DNA of 64,000 bases from contig CAYZTA010000024.1 in NCBI GenBank assembly GCA_964481145.1, forward strand, positions 1 through 64,000, in the 5' to 3' direction. Source of the stretch: Sandaracinus sp964481145 (GTDB lineage: Bacteria > Myxococcota_A > Polyangia > Polyangiales > Sandaracinaceae). Shown piece by piece: positions 1 to 8,728 of the stretch. Both the position numbers and the translations under genes were made by a program. The first letter of the stretch is position 1; every line of letters begins with the position of its first letter. The notes below the pieces were generated by a model that worked only from the letters and a program-made list of their open reading frames with translations, did no database searches and was not told where the DNA came from.

Positions 1-187
1 TACCCGGGACGAATCCCGCGCTCGTCTCCTCTACGAACGCGCTTGTGAGGGCGGAAATGCCATAGGCTGCGCCAGCCTGGGCCTGCTCTTCGAGGATGGT
101 CGTGGTGGTGTGCAGGACGAGGTGCGTGCGCGTGTTTTGTTCGAACGTGCTTGCGATATGGGGCTCGCTGAGGCGTGCCGACGGTGA
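1..187 (+). CDS. Sel1-repeat protein, C-terminal fragment
   Basis: The gene begins before the window; 61 codons and the stop (TGA at 185) are visible in frame 2. The residues form one and a half Sel1-like (TPR-related) helical repeats: an ARLLYERAC segment, then GCASLGLLFEDG, then ARVLFERACDMG. Sel1 repeats are about 36 residues long and mediate protein-protein interaction. Cys-bearing versions such as these, with RACE and RACD motifs, are frequent in exported myxobacterial proteins. The function of this protein cannot be told from the fragment. Confidence 0.7.
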   Translation, partial: TRDESRARLLYERACEGGNAIGCASLGLLFEDGRGGVQDEVRARVLFERACDMGLAEACRR

Positions 188-236
188 TGACATGCCGTGA
201 TCTAGAACGCGACGATCGAGTGAAGGAGTTTGGCCA

Positions 237-395
237 ATGAGCAACGAGACTTTCGCCAATGTGTGGGATGCCATCGAGAACACGGCCGCCGAAGCGGAGA
301 ACATGAAGCTCCGTTCGATCCTGATGATGGCACTCGAACAGCACATCCGCGCCGCCAAGGGCTGGACCCAAACCGAAGCGGCCCGCTCCCGATGA
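237..395 (+). pseudogene. truncated HigA/XRE-type antitoxin
   Basis: This 52-codon reading frame encodes the N-terminus of an XRE-family antitoxin of the short HigA type: FANVWDAIENTAAEAENMK, a helical stretch, and then GWTQTEAA, the first half of the helix-turn-helix. The family normally continues with a GVTQPRVSDLMRGK-like recognition helix and a short tail, for about 90-100 residues in total. Here a stop at 393 follows EAARSR, and none of the three frames downstream gives a convincing continuation. The DNA-binding half is therefore missing. No RelE/HigB-type toxin gene lies upstream or downstream. I read it as an antitoxin remnant. Confidence 0.6.
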
Positions 396-518
396 AAAAC
401 GGTGGACTCCCTCGGCTGTGGGAACGGAGCGGAATCTTTCAAGGCGCACACATCCAGCTCTCGGTGCGAGAACCGAACAACATCTTGGCCGTTTGGCCTG
501 TGAGAAAGGACGGCCGCT

Positions 519-746
519 ATGGCAAAGACCAGTAAGAAGAAGGCCGCTCAGCTCCCCGTGGGACGGCAGGCGCCGACGGGCGCATGGACGCCGGACCAGT
601 TGGCGTCGGTCTTCCAAGATCGCTCCGACGCCAAGCGTGTCGAGGCGCTCAAGCTGGCAGGCATCATCGACGACAAGGGGAACATCACGCCGCTCTACAA
701 GAGCTGGGGCAACAAAGTCACCCGCACGCCCGACGCAGACGCGTAG
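519..746 (+). CDS. small hypothetical protein
   Basis: A 75-residue protein with a basic N-terminus (AKTSKKKAA) followed by a probably helical segment containing WTPDQLASVFQ and KRVEALKLAGIIDDKGNI. There is no signal peptide or membrane segment. The ATG at 519 has a GAAAGGA Shine-Dalgarno at about 9 nt. I recognise no family. The KLAGIIDDKGN segment resembles a small winged-helix or ribbon element, but this is not enough for a call. It is placed between the antitoxin remnant and the convergent gene at 840. Confidence 0.5.
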   Translation: MAKTSKKKAAQLPVGRQAPTGAWTPDQLASVFQDRSDAKRVEALKLAGIIDDKGNITPLYKSWGNKVTRTPDADA

Positions 747-839
747 CGCTTGTTCCGTGTGAACCGGTCTGCGCGAGAACAACTTCAAGCGACGCTGTTT
801 GAACGAATGCCTTCCGTTGACTGTGAGAGCTCATTCCGA

Positions 840-1346
840 CTACACACTCGCAACGCGCTCCACCCAGTAATGCTGCTTGTGTGGCCGAGCTTGGAACTCC
901 GCAGCGACACACTCCGCAGACTTTCTCGACTGGCACCGCCGAACCTCGAACACGTGTCCATTGTCGTCCTGGCGCATGACACGACATGGTTCGGGTTGGG
1001 GGTAGCCCGCGGTTCGCAAGTACGCTGGATCGAACGAGTCCGCGCGGTCACGCTCGCGCCCTACGAGCATGGGTAAGTGCGAGAGCACGTGATCGATGTC
1101 GGCGTCATTGGATTGCACGGAAAGTCCAGCCGTTGCGACGCCATGAGGGTGCAGCCAATACAGGACGACTTCTACCCCGCAATCAAGACGAAAGAGCCAT
1201 AGGTCGACCGGCTCGGGAGCCCACCCATCGACAGCTTCGTACTGCGGCGAGCCGAGAGTGGCGACGGCCTCATCGCGGCTCATCGCGACCCAGCACTGTT
1301 GAGGGTAGTCCCATGAGACCCGTTCGATTCGTTCGGCGGCCTTCAC
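840..1346 (-). CDS. hypothetical protein
   Basis: A 168-residue soluble protein with no signal peptide. It has an alternating strand pattern in the middle (PVDLWLFRLDCGVEVVLYW, then HGVATAGLSVQS) and a C-terminus containing VFEVRRCQSRKSAECVAAEF and KQHYWVERV. The codon pattern, with G/C at third positions, supports a real gene rather than a shadow. No family is recognised. It is transcribed away from the act operon. The intergenic space holds a 9-bp inverted repeat at 1363-1405. Confidence 0.6.
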   Translation of the reverse strand: MKAAERIERVSWDYPQQCWVAMSRDEAVATLGSPQYEAVDGWAPEPVDLWLFRLDCGVEVVLYWLHPHGVATAGLSVQSNDADIDHVLSHLPMLVGRERDRADSFDPAYLRTAGYPQPEPCRVMRQDDNGHVFEVRRCQSRKSAECVAAEFQARPHKQHYWVERVASV

Positions 1347-1362
1347 GGACCAAGTGTGGGGT

Positions 1363-1405
1363 CATGAGACGATCGAGGAAAGATCACTCACTGTTCCGTC
1401 TCATG
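1363..1405. promoter_or_regulatory. inverted repeat in divergent intergenic region
   Basis: CATGAGACG at 1363-1371 is the exact reverse complement of CGTCTCATG at 1397-1405, with 25 nt between. It lies between the divergent genes starting at 1346 (minus) and about 1473 (plus, actA). It could be an operator or part of a transcript structure for the respiratory operon. The sequence match is seen; the function is a guess. Confidence 0.3.
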
Positions 1406-1472
1406 CACCTCATCGTGTCTTGCCCTCTCTGCTCGAGTGCCGATGTGCGCGCTATCGGGAGGGGACCGTCCG

Positions 1473-2117
1473 GTGAGAGCGCCTGCGTTGCCAGCTTGGG
1501 TCGATTCGCTGGTGCGTGGTTTCGCGCTTGGCACGTTGACTTCGGCGCTCGCCATTCCGGCAGCGCTGATGGCGTGGGTGCGCTCTCCACTCGCGCGTGG
1601 CGTTGGGGAGCCCGCGGAGCAGCCCATTCAGTTCGACCACCGACACCACGTCGGTGATGACGGCATCGATTGCCTTTACTGTCATGTCGACGCGACACGA
1701 AGTCCTTATGCTGGTGTTCCAAGCACGGAACTCTGCATGGGATGCCACTCCCAAATACTGACGCAGAGTCCGCTCCTCGCGCCGATCCGAGCGAGCGCAG
1801 CGCAAGGGACACCCATTCGTTGGCGTCGCGTCGATGAGATCGGCGATTTCGCGTTCTTCGATCATTCGGCGCACGTGACGCGCAATGTCGGTTGCGAAAC
1901 TTGTCATGGACGCGTCGATCGCATGGCGGTCGTCTACCGCGCCGTGCCGTTCACGATGGGGTTTTGTCTCGACTGCCATCGCGATCCCGATCCTCATCTT
2001 CGCGATCAGAGTCTGATCACCACGTTCGGTTTGCCGCTCGATCGAACGCGCGGGCGCCGCATTCATGAAGAACGCGACATTCACGCGCCGACGCACTGCT
2101 CCGGGTGCCACCGATGA
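1473..2117 (+). CDS. actA: alternative complex III pentaheme cytochrome ActA
   Basis: This is the membrane-anchored multiheme subunit of alternative complex III, the menaquinol:electron-acceptor oxidoreductase that replaces cytochrome bc1. Five CxxCH haem c sites are visible: CLYCH, CMGCH, CETCH, CLDCH and the C-terminal CSGCH. Five is the number known for ActA. A single hydrophobic helix near the N-terminus (LVRGFALGTLTSALAIPAAL) anchors it, with the haems on the periplasmic side. I prefer the GTG at 1473, preceded by GGGAGGGG; in-frame starts also exist at 1437 and 1443. The gene is about 214 residues long and its stop overlaps actB (ATGA). It is the first gene of the operon. Confidence 0.9.
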   Translation: MRAPALPAWVDSLVRGFALGTLTSALAIPAALMAWVRSPLARGVGEPAEQPIQFDHRHHVGDDGIDCLYCHVDATRSPYAGVPSTELCMGCHSQILTQSPLLAPIRASAAQGTPIRWRRVDEIGDFAFFDHSAHVTRNVGCETCHGRVDRMAVVYRAVPFTMGFCLDCHRDPDPHLRDQSLITTFGLPLDRTRGRRIHEERDIHAPTHCSGCHR

Positions 2118-4861
2118 AAGAGCACGAACCCGATGTCAGTCTCGAAGCGCTCACGCGTCGACGCTTCTTGCGCACGGGCGCGGCGCTTGGTGCGTTGGTC
2201 GGGTGCGCGCGCCCCGCGGAGCACATCGTTCCATCCGTTCGCAGCTCGCCCGAGCAAGTGCCCGGCATCTCGATTCCTTTTGCCACGGCGACGCTTCGGG
2301 ATGGTCACGCGATTGGCATCATCGCCGAGAGTCGCGAAGGACGACCGATCAAGATCGAAGGAAACCCAGAGCACCCCGCGAGCTTCGGAGGCACGGGAGC
2401 CATCGAACAGGCGCTGATTCGCTCGCTCTACGAGCCCACCCGACAACGCGCGATCGAAGAGCAAGGCGTTCCGCAGACCTGGGACGAACTCGAACGGACT
2501 CTCCACGCGCGACCCTTCGTCACTCAGCGCGGAGCAGGGCTCGGAGTGCTGCTCGGCGCATCCACTTCGCCACTGCTCGAGCGAAGCTTGAGCGCACTTC
2601 GAGATCGATTTCCCGATGCCATCGTGGCCTTCGATCCAAGCCAATGCACCTCCTCTTCGCGGAGCGGTGCGAGGCTCGCGCGCGGGCGTGTGCTCGAGCG
2701 ACACGTGGATTGGGAGCGCTGCGATCATGTGCTTTCGATCGATGCAGAACCACTCTCGGAAGGTCCAGCCGCGATCGCCAACGCGAAGCGCTGGTCGAGA
2801 AGGCGAAGGGCCGATTTCAAGGCGCGTCTCATCGCGATCGAACCGACGCCGCCGCTCACCGGAATGTCGGCCGATGCGCGCTTCGTGGTCGGCGCGCGCG
2901 ATCTGCCCTCGCTCTTCGCTTCGATCGCGATCGAGCTCGGGCCTCCAGAATGGACGCCATTCCTGAGGCCTCTGGCCCTCCCCGCGTCCCCCGAGTGGCT
3001 TCGTCCGCTGCTTTCGGAATTGCGTTCAGGGCCAAGCGTCATTCTTCTGGGTGAGTCACTGCCAACGTGGGCGCACGCAGTCCTGCACGCGATGGACGAC
3101 GCTCTCCATGCACCGATCACACTTCGAAGGTCACCTCGCCTCGATGCGGAGCTCCTGCGCGGCGGCATCGAACCTCTGCTCGATGCGCTCGATTCAGGCG
3201 CCCTCGACACGCTGATCACTGCCGCGTGCAATCCAGCGTTCACTTGGCCCACGAAGCAGCGATGGCGCGAGCGAACGAGTCGCGTGCCGATGCACGTCCA
3301 TCTCGGCGAACGCGATGAAACAGGGTCCATGGCGCACGTCGTCGCGCCGGCTCTGCACGACCTCGAGCGTTGGGGCGATGCCCGCGCATACGAAGGCACA
3401 TGGACGACGATCCAACCGCTGATCGAGCCGCTCTTCGGCGGCCGAACGACCGAGTCGTTCCTCGCGATGATGACGGGTTCGCCTTTTCACGATCGACGTG
3501 CGCTCCGAGCGCTCCTCGAAGAGGAACGTGCCGATCCCGAGGAGGTCTTGTCGCGGGGATTCGTGGCGCAGTCTGCGTTTGCCGCCGAGCGTGCAACGCT
3601 CGATCTCCAGGCCATCGCGCGTGTGCTCGAGGTCGAGGAGCGAGCGAGCTCGAGTCGGTTCGTGCTCGACGTGCGCGCGGATCTGAAGCTCGGCATCGGC
3701 GTTCATGCGACCCACCCGTGGCTCCAAGAATTGCCCGATCCGATCACGAAGCTCGCGTGGGGCAACGCCGCCCAAATGGCTCCTTCCGATGCGATGGAGT
3801 TGAACATCGAGTCCGGCGACGAAATCGAAATCTATGGCGCTTCGGAAGGAGCGGATTCCCGCACCACGATTCGGATTCCCGCGCTGATCCAACCTGGCCA
3901 AGCACCCGGCACATTGACCATCCGTGCGGGTCACGGTCGACGTGTCACCACCACGATGACCACGTTCGGCACCGATCCGCTTCCGCTCGTCTCTTCATTC
4001 GAGCTCTCGCCAACTCCGATCGAAATCCGGAAGAGCGGAGCCCAAGGGCGTCTGATCGTCGCACAGCGTGAGAGCTCCGGGCGAGATCGCCCCATCGATC
4101 TTCAGCGTGCATCGCGTGAACCACCGCCCTCATTGTACGCGGATCGTGAGCAGGCCAGCCCGCAGTGGGGCATGGCGATCGATCTCGATCTCTGCACGGG
4201 ATGCAGCGCGTGCGTCATCGCATGCCAAGCCGAGAACTCAATCCCCACGGTCGGTCCTGATCAGGTCGCGCTCGGTCGAGCGATGCATTGGCTGCGCATC
4301 GATCGCTACTTTGACGGCGATCGCGCGGCGCCTTCGTTCGAGCTCCAGCCGATGCTTTGCCAACATTGCGAGCACGCGCCCTGCGAATACGTCTGCCCCA
4401 CACACGCCTCGGTTCATTCACCCGATGGTCTCAACGAGATGGTCTATAACCGCTGCGTCGGCACACGCTTTTGCTCGCACAATTGCCCTTACAAAGTAAG
4501 GCGTTTCAATTATTTCAATCACCACCGCGAACCCGCTGCGAGCATCGAACGGCTCCTTCTGAACCCGGACGTCACGACACGAGGCCGTGGCGTGATGGAG
4601 AAGTGCACCTTCTGCGTGCAGCGCATTCGTCGCGCCGAGATCGAAGCGCATGTCCACGGCAGAGAGTTCGATGCCAACCACGTGCACACCGCCTGTGAAG
4701 AGGCGTGCCCTTCAGAAGCCATCGTGTTCGGACCCATCTCCGATCCCACCTCCCACGTCTCTCATCTCCACGCCGACCCTCGCGCATATTCCGAGCTCGG
4801 AGAGCTCGGAACTCGACCTCGAATCCGCTATCTCACCCGCCAACGGAGACGCGCGCAATGA
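2114..4861 (+). CDS. actB: alternative complex III iron-sulfur/molybdopterin-like subunit ActB
   Basis: A 915-residue fusion typical of ActB. A twin-arginine-like start (TRRRFLRTGAALGALVGC) leads into a large domain of the molybdopterin oxidoreductase fold, which in ActB carries no Mo cofactor. From about residue 680 comes a ferredoxin-like part with four cysteine clusters: CTGCSACVIACQ, CQHCEHAPCEYVCP, CVGTRFCSHNCP, and CTFC paired with CEEACP. These would bind the iron-sulfur centres of the electron wire. The first Cys after the Tat motif (VGCARP) resembles a lipobox, as reported for some ActB homologues. The ATG at 2114 overlaps the actA stop, and the gene's own stop overlaps the actC start. 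Confidence 0.92.
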   Translation: MKEHEPDVSLEALTRRRFLRTGAALGALVGCARPAEHIVPSVRSSPEQVPGISIPFATATLRDGHAIGIIAESREGRPIKIEGNPEHPASFGGTGAIEQALIRSLYEPTRQRAIEEQGVPQTWDELERTLHARPFVTQRGAGLGVLLGASTSPLLERSLSALRDRFPDAIVAFDPSQCTSSSRSGARLARGRVLERHVDWERCDHVLSIDAEPLSEGPAAIANAKRWSRRRRADFKARLIAIEPTPPLTGMSADARFVVGARDLPSLFASIAIELGPPEWTPFLRPLALPASPEWLRPLLSELRSGPSVILLGESLPTWAHAVLHAMDDALHAPITLRRSPRLDAELLRGGIEPLLDALDSGALDTLITAACNPAFTWPTKQRWRERTSRVPMHVHLGERDETGSMAHVVAPALHDLERWGDARAYEGTWTTIQPLIEPLFGGRTTESFLAMMTGSPFHDRRALRALLEEERADPEEVLSRGFVAQSAFAAERATLDLQAIARVLEVEERASSSRFVLDVRADLKLGIGVHATHPWLQELPDPITKLAWGNAAQMAPSDAMELNIESGDEIEIYGASEGADSRTTIRIPALIQPGQAPGTLTIRAGHGRRVTTTMTTFGTDPLPLVSSFELSPTPIEIRKSGAQGRLIVAQRESSGRDRPIDLQRASREPPPSLYADREQASPQWGMAIDLDLCTGCSACVIACQAENSIPTVGPDQVALGRAMHWLRIDRYFDGDRAAPSFELQPMLCQHCEHAPCEYVCPTHASVHSPDGLNEMVYNRCVGTRFCSHNCPYKVRRFNYFNHHREPAASIERLLLNPDVTTRGRGVMEKCTFCVQRIRRAEIEAHVHGREFDANHVHTACEEACPSEAIVFGPISDPTSHVSHLHADPRAYSELGELGTRPRIRYLTRQRRRAQ

Positions 4862-6168
4862 ACGATCGCGTCACGGATCTCACCACGTTGATCGATCCGT
4901 TCGCGGGCCATGCGCGCAGCTGGTTCGTGCTCGTGTCGCTCTGTTTCGCCGTGGCGTGCCTCTTGCCGATCGCCGCGACCTATACCGTGCTGACCGGCAT
5001 CGGAACATGGGGCGACAACATCCCCGTCGGCTGGGGCTTCGCGATCGTGCAGTTCGTGTGGTGGGTCGGGATCGGTCACGCAGGCACGTTTCTCAGCGCG
5101 ATCCTGCTCGTCGCCGATCAGCGATGGCGCGCGCCGCTTCATCGCATCGCAGAGTCGATGACGCTCTTCGCGGTGTTGATGGCGGCGAGCTTTCCTTTGC
5201 TGCACATGGGCCGCTCTTGGTTCTTCTATTGGACGATTCCGTACCCCGCGACGTACGAGGTCTGGCCCCAGTTCGGCAGCGCGCTCACCTGGGATGTGGC
5301 TGCCATCCTGACTTACCTGACGGTCTCGATTCTCTTCTTCTACGTGGGACTCTTGCCAGATCTCGCGTCACGTCGCGATCACACGCGATGGCCCTGGTCG
5401 ATTCCGTATGCCCTTGCGTGCTTTGGTTGGCGCGGCTCGGCGCGACACTGGGAGTACCACGGAAGCGTGCAGCGCGTGCTTTCCGGCATCGCGACGCCGC
5501 TCGTCATCTCGGTTCATAGCATCGTCAGCCTCGACTTCGCGACGACGATCCTCCCCGGTTGGCACTCGCCGATCTTTCCACCGTATTTCGTCGCAGGCGC
5601 CATCTCGAGCGGGCTCGCGATGGTCGCTGTCATCGTCATTCCGCTGCGCAGTTGGCTCGGCATGCAAAAGACCATCACCGGCGATCACCTCGATCGATTG
5701 GGCGCGCTCCTCTTGGCCGCCGGTTGGGTCGTGATCGCATCGTACGCGTGTGAACATCTCTCGGCGCTCGCGTCCGGCGATGTGATCGAGCATCGAATGC
5801 TCTTTCACACCCGCCCCTTTGGGCCGCATGCACCCCTTTATTGGATCACCGTCTTCGGCAACGTGATCGCGCTCCAAGCGCTGTGGTTCCGAAGCGTACG
5901 CCGTTCGCCTGTCCTGCTCAGTGCGGTGTCCGTCGCGGTGGCGGTCGCGATGTGGACTGAGCGCGCCGTCTTGATCTTGACCTCTCAAGAGCAGGATTTT
6001 CTTCCCTCGAGTTGGCGAATGTTTCTGCCAAGTCCGGTCGACGCTGCGCTCTTGGCAGGAACCTTGGGGACCTTCGCGCTCCTCCTTCTTCTCCTCTTCC
6101 GCGTGATTCCTTTCGTCGCGATCGCCGACTTAGAGAAGGACGAGCGAGAGCAGGTGCTCCATGCGTGA
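4858..6168 (+). CDS. actC: alternative complex III quinol-binding membrane subunit ActC (NrfD family)
   Basis: A 436-residue polytopic protein of the NrfD/PsrC family with about ten transmembrane helices. Recognisable family features are TYTVLTGIGTWGDNIPVGWG after helix 1, the GIGHAGTFLSAIL segment, and HSIVSLDFATTILPGWHS with the invariant HS...D region, where NrfD-type subunits bind quinol near the periplasmic face. ActC and ActF are the two homologous quinol/proton-related subunits of the complex. The start overlaps the end of actB (ATGA), and the 3' end overlaps actD by 8 nt. Confidence 0.92.
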   Translation: MNDRVTDLTTLIDPFAGHARSWFVLVSLCFAVACLLPIAATYTVLTGIGTWGDNIPVGWGFAIVQFVWWVGIGHAGTFLSAILLVADQRWRAPLHRIAESMTLFAVLMAASFPLLHMGRSWFFYWTIPYPATYEVWPQFGSALTWDVAAILTYLTVSILFFYVGLLPDLASRRDHTRWPWSIPYALACFGWRGSARHWEYHGSVQRVLSGIATPLVISVHSIVSLDFATTILPGWHSPIFPPYFVAGAISSGLAMVAVIVIPLRSWLGMQKTITGDHLDRLGALLLAAGWVVIASYACEHLSALASGDVIEHRMLFHTRPFGPHAPLYWITVFGNVIALQALWFRSVRRSPVLLSAVSVAVAVAMWTERAVLILTSQEQDFLPSSWRMFLPSPVDAALLAGTLGTFALLLLLLFRVIPFVAIADLEKDEREQVLHA

Positions 6169-6721
6169 GCACAACGCGTCGAATGACAGCGCGCTCCAGG
6201 CCATCGTGGCCGAGTACGAATCGGAAGACGCGCTGGCAAACGCGATCGAGCACACGCGGCGCGCGGGTTATCGCGAGCTCGACGCGCTCCTACCGTTCGG
6301 ATCGGAACGCATCGTGCGCTTGCTCGAAGTGAAACGCCCACCGACTTGGACCGTTGCGCTCTTGGGAGCCGCTCTCTTCGGCCTCTCCGCGCTGTTCGCG
6401 CTCGATTGGATGCGCGCGGTCGACTATCCGCTCGATGTCGGCGGGCGCCCGCTCCACGCATGGCCCGCCTACGTTCCCATCACGCTCGAGCTCTCGTTCT
6501 TGGGCGGCGCACTCGCGGCCACCGCGGCCTTCGCCGTGCTTTGTCGCTTTCCGGCGACCTCCAATGCGTTGCTCACGCTCGATGCCGTGGCTCGAGCCAG
6601 CCGCGATCGCTACTTCCTCGTCATCGATCGTGCAGAACGCCGCTTCGATCCCGCAGCGATCGAACGTGACCTCGCGGAGACGCATCCAATCGCGATTCAT
6701 CACGTCGGAGCGCTCTCATGA
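6161..6721 (+). CDS. actD: alternative complex III subunit ActD (DUF3341)
   Basis: A 186-residue protein matching the DUF3341/ActD pattern. It has a cytoplasmic N-terminal domain (VAEYESEDALANAIEHTRR, then GYRELDALLPFGSERI), two transmembrane helices at about 65-85 and 108-130 separated by a DYPLDVGGRPLHAWPAYVPI loop, and a C-terminal cytoplasmic domain containing RYFLVIDRAERRFD. The loop sequence with GGRPL.WP.YVP is diagnostic. ActD is a structural subunit without cofactors. It is translationally coupled to actC and actE by overlaps. Confidence 0.9.
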   Translation: MREHNASNDSALQAIVAEYESEDALANAIEHTRRAGYRELDALLPFGSERIVRLLEVKRPPTWTVALLGAALFGLSALFALDWMRAVDYPLDVGGRPLHAWPAYVPITLELSFLGGALAATAAFAVLCRFPATSNALLTLDAVARASRDRYFLVIDRAERRFDPAAIERDLAETHPIAIHHVGALS

Positions 6722-7299
6722 TGCGCCGACTCCACCCTCGCTCATGCATCGCTCTCGCGTGCGCGATGTCCGCGCTCAAGGCGTGCACCCTCGAAGGATG
6801 GGCCCGCGCCCCTGAGCCGGGCCTCGAACGCATGTTCCATCAGCCTCGTGTCGACGCCTTCGAGGAGGTCTCTCGGCCGCTCCCTGAAGGAGTGCTCGCG
6901 CTTCGGCGAGAAGAACCCCCTCCGCCGATGAGTCTCGCGTTCCTGCTCCGTGGTCGCGAGCGCTTCGAGGTCCACTGTTCGCCTTGCCATGGTGTCGATG
7001 GTCGGTCGGAGACCACGGTGGCGGATGACATGGAGTTCCGTCGACCTCAGCCGCTCGTCGCCGACCGTGTCCGTGCCCTTTCGGATGACGACATTCTGCG
7101 CACGATCCGCGATGGATACGGGATGATGCCGTCGTACGCGCATGCGCTCGACGCGAGCGATCGCCGCGCCGTGGTCGCGTATGTGCGCGCGCTTCAAGTG
7201 CGTGACGCAGGCGTCATGCTGAGCGCGCTCTCGCCTTCGCTTCGAGCGGCCGCCGAGCGTGATCTCGAGGATCCAGATTCACCGGAGATTCGACCGTGA
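6718..7299 (+). CDS. actE: alternative complex III monohaem cytochrome c subunit ActE
   Basis: A 193-residue exported c-type cytochrome. The N-terminus carries a signal with a lipobox (MSALKAC), so it is probably a lipoprotein. A single CSPCH haem site lies at about residue 91. The downstream GYGMMPSYAHAL supplies the axial methionine in the usual M-P-S-Y setting. ActE is the haem subunit thought to pass electrons from the complex to a soluble acceptor or directly to the oxidase cytochrome domain. Both ATG codons (6718 and 6721) are possible; the first overlaps the actD stop. Confidence 0.9.
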   Translation: MMRRLHPRSCIALACAMSALKACTLEGWARAPEPGLERMFHQPRVDAFEEVSRPLPEGVLALRREEPPPPMSLAFLLRGRERFEVHCSPCHGVDGRSETTVADDMEFRRPQPLVADRVRALSDDDILRTIRDGYGMMPSYAHALDASDRRAVVAYVRALQVRDAGVMLSALSPSLRAAAERDLEDPDSPEIRP

Positions 7300-8375
7300 A
7301 TCGCCTCGTCGCAGGTTTGTCAGCGGTGGCGCTCGTGGGCGCCATCGTGTGGAGCTTGGGGCTCATGTCCGAGCCCGAACGCGCCCTTCAATCCGCGCTC
7401 TTTTCCGCGATCTCCGTATGGGCGCTCCTTTCTGGCGTGCAGTTCGTGATATCGCTCGCCACGCTTTCGCGCGCGCGTTGGATCCTCGTGATGCGACCCG
7501 CGTTCGAAGCGGTGATGGGCGCCATGCCCGCGTCGACGTTATTGCTCGCGGGCGCGATCGCGATGTGGCGCGGTGGCACGCACGAGGCGCTGCCGCCTTT
7601 CCATGACGCGCCCTGGTTTTTCGCGCGGAGCGCGCTCTACCTCGCGCTTCCACTGGGTGCCTCCGAGATTTTCCTTCGAGCATCTCGAGGCTCCAATCAT
7701 GACGACGCATCTCGCGAGCAGCACCTTCGCGTGGCGAGCGCGCTCGGTGTGCTCTCCGCGTTGGGCCCATGCCTCGGGGCCATCGATTGGACGAGCGCTG
7801 CAGCGCCCGGCTGGTCGAACAATGCATTGGGCTTCGAGCTCGTGGCGAGCGGCGTCCTCTCCGGAACGGCGTTGGCGTCGCTCGTCGTCATCGTGCCCTC
7901 GCATCCGTGGATTCGTGAAGACCATCTGCATGCGCTCGGCAAAGTGTTGTTCACGGCGGCTGCGGCCTGGACCTATCTCGTCTTCGGTCCCTTCTTGATC
8001 ACATGGATCGGCGATGTTCCCCGCGCGAGCCAAGCGTGGCTGCCGCGGATACGTGGCGCTTGGGCGCCGCTCGCTTGGGCACTCGTGGTGACGCGCGTGC
8101 TTCTGCCGACAAGTCTCCTGCCTTCCGCACCCAAACGCTCACGACGTTGGCTCATCGTGCTTTCTCTCATGTTGGTGGCCTCGCTTCCGATCGAAATGGC
8201 GTGGTGGTTCTTGCCCGCCATCGAAGCCGATTCGTTTCGTCTACAGAGCTCTGATTTCGCAGCGCTCGCGACGAGCGCCGCCGTGCCCGCGCTGATGGCG
8301 CTCCTGCGCAACCGCCACACACCCGCCCTGTCAGAGGGCGATCCGCGACTTCCATCCTCACTCGCCCACCGATGA
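7296..8375 (+). CDS. actF: alternative complex III membrane subunit ActF
   Basis: A 359-residue polytopic protein with about ten hydrophobic helices, second quinol-type subunit of alternative complex III and distantly related to ActC. Features include the N-terminal pair of helices, a PFHDAPWFFARSALYLALPLGAS segment typical of ActF, and the GAIDWTSAAAPGWSNNALGFELVASG loop (family pattern: D W..S..P.W.ST..G). It starts with GTG overlapping the actE stop. The 3' end overlaps the next small gene by 4 nt, so it is in the same operon. Confidence 0.88.
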   Translation: MNRLVAGLSAVALVGAIVWSLGLMSEPERALQSALFSAISVWALLSGVQFVISLATLSRARWILVMRPAFEAVMGAMPASTLLLAGAIAMWRGGTHEALPPFHDAPWFFARSALYLALPLGASEIFLRASRGSNHDDASREQHLRVASALGVLSALGPCLGAIDWTSAAAPGWSNNALGFELVASGVLSGTALASLVVIVPSHPWIREDHLHALGKVLFTAAAAWTYLVFGPFLITWIGDVPRASQAWLPRIRGAWAPLAWALVVTRVLLPTSLLPSAPKRSRRWLIVLSLMLVASLPIEMAWWFLPAIEADSFRLQSSDFAALATSAAVPALMALLRNRHTPALSEGDPRLPSSLAHR

Positions 8376-8728
8376 CGCCGCACGAACGAGCCATGGCTGC
8401 TGCACCCGATCGAGTTCCGGGGCGTCCAGCGCTCGCGATCACTGCGAGCGCGCTGTTCGTGTTCGCGTTGTCGATGGTGTTCGCGTGGCTTCTCACTCCG
8501 AGTGACGCGCTCCATCTCGCCCGCACGTCGGGCGGCGAAACAATCTCGGGTGCCGAGAGGAGCCTCATCGAAACCGAGTCCGTTGGACTCGCTCGTCATC
8601 GGCAAGCTCGCCAGCGCCTCGAGCGCTGGGAATGGGCGGACCGTGAGACGGGCCGCGTCTGTCCTCCGATCGAACGCGCGATGGAATGGGTGACCCAGAA
8701 CTCCGAGCCGAGCGCGGGGGGCCCATGA
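8372..8728 (+). CDS. small membrane protein between actF and coxB
   Basis: A 118-residue protein with one transmembrane helix at about 22-42 (ITASALFVFALSMVFAWLL), a variable linker and a C-terminal motif LERWEWADRETGRVCPPIERAMEWV. The pattern L..WEWVDR..G.V.IPI.RAM is known to me from small membrane proteins beside SCO/cytochrome oxidase genes in several phyla, so a role in oxidase assembly or complex association is inferred. Its position matches that of ActG in some operons, but I cannot establish homology. Both ends overlap neighbouring genes (ATGA). Confidence 0.7.
   Translation: MTPHERAMAAAPDRVPGRPALAITASALFVFALSMVFAWLLTPSDALHLARTSGGETISGAERSLIETESVGLARHRQARQRLERWEWADRETGRVCPPIERAMEWVTQNSEPSAGGP

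Noticed and set aside
237..746. A complete toxin-antitoxin module formed with the 75-residue gene at 519
   Set aside because: The 75-residue protein has no RelE/HigB, Doc, PIN or MazF features, and the antitoxin is truncated.
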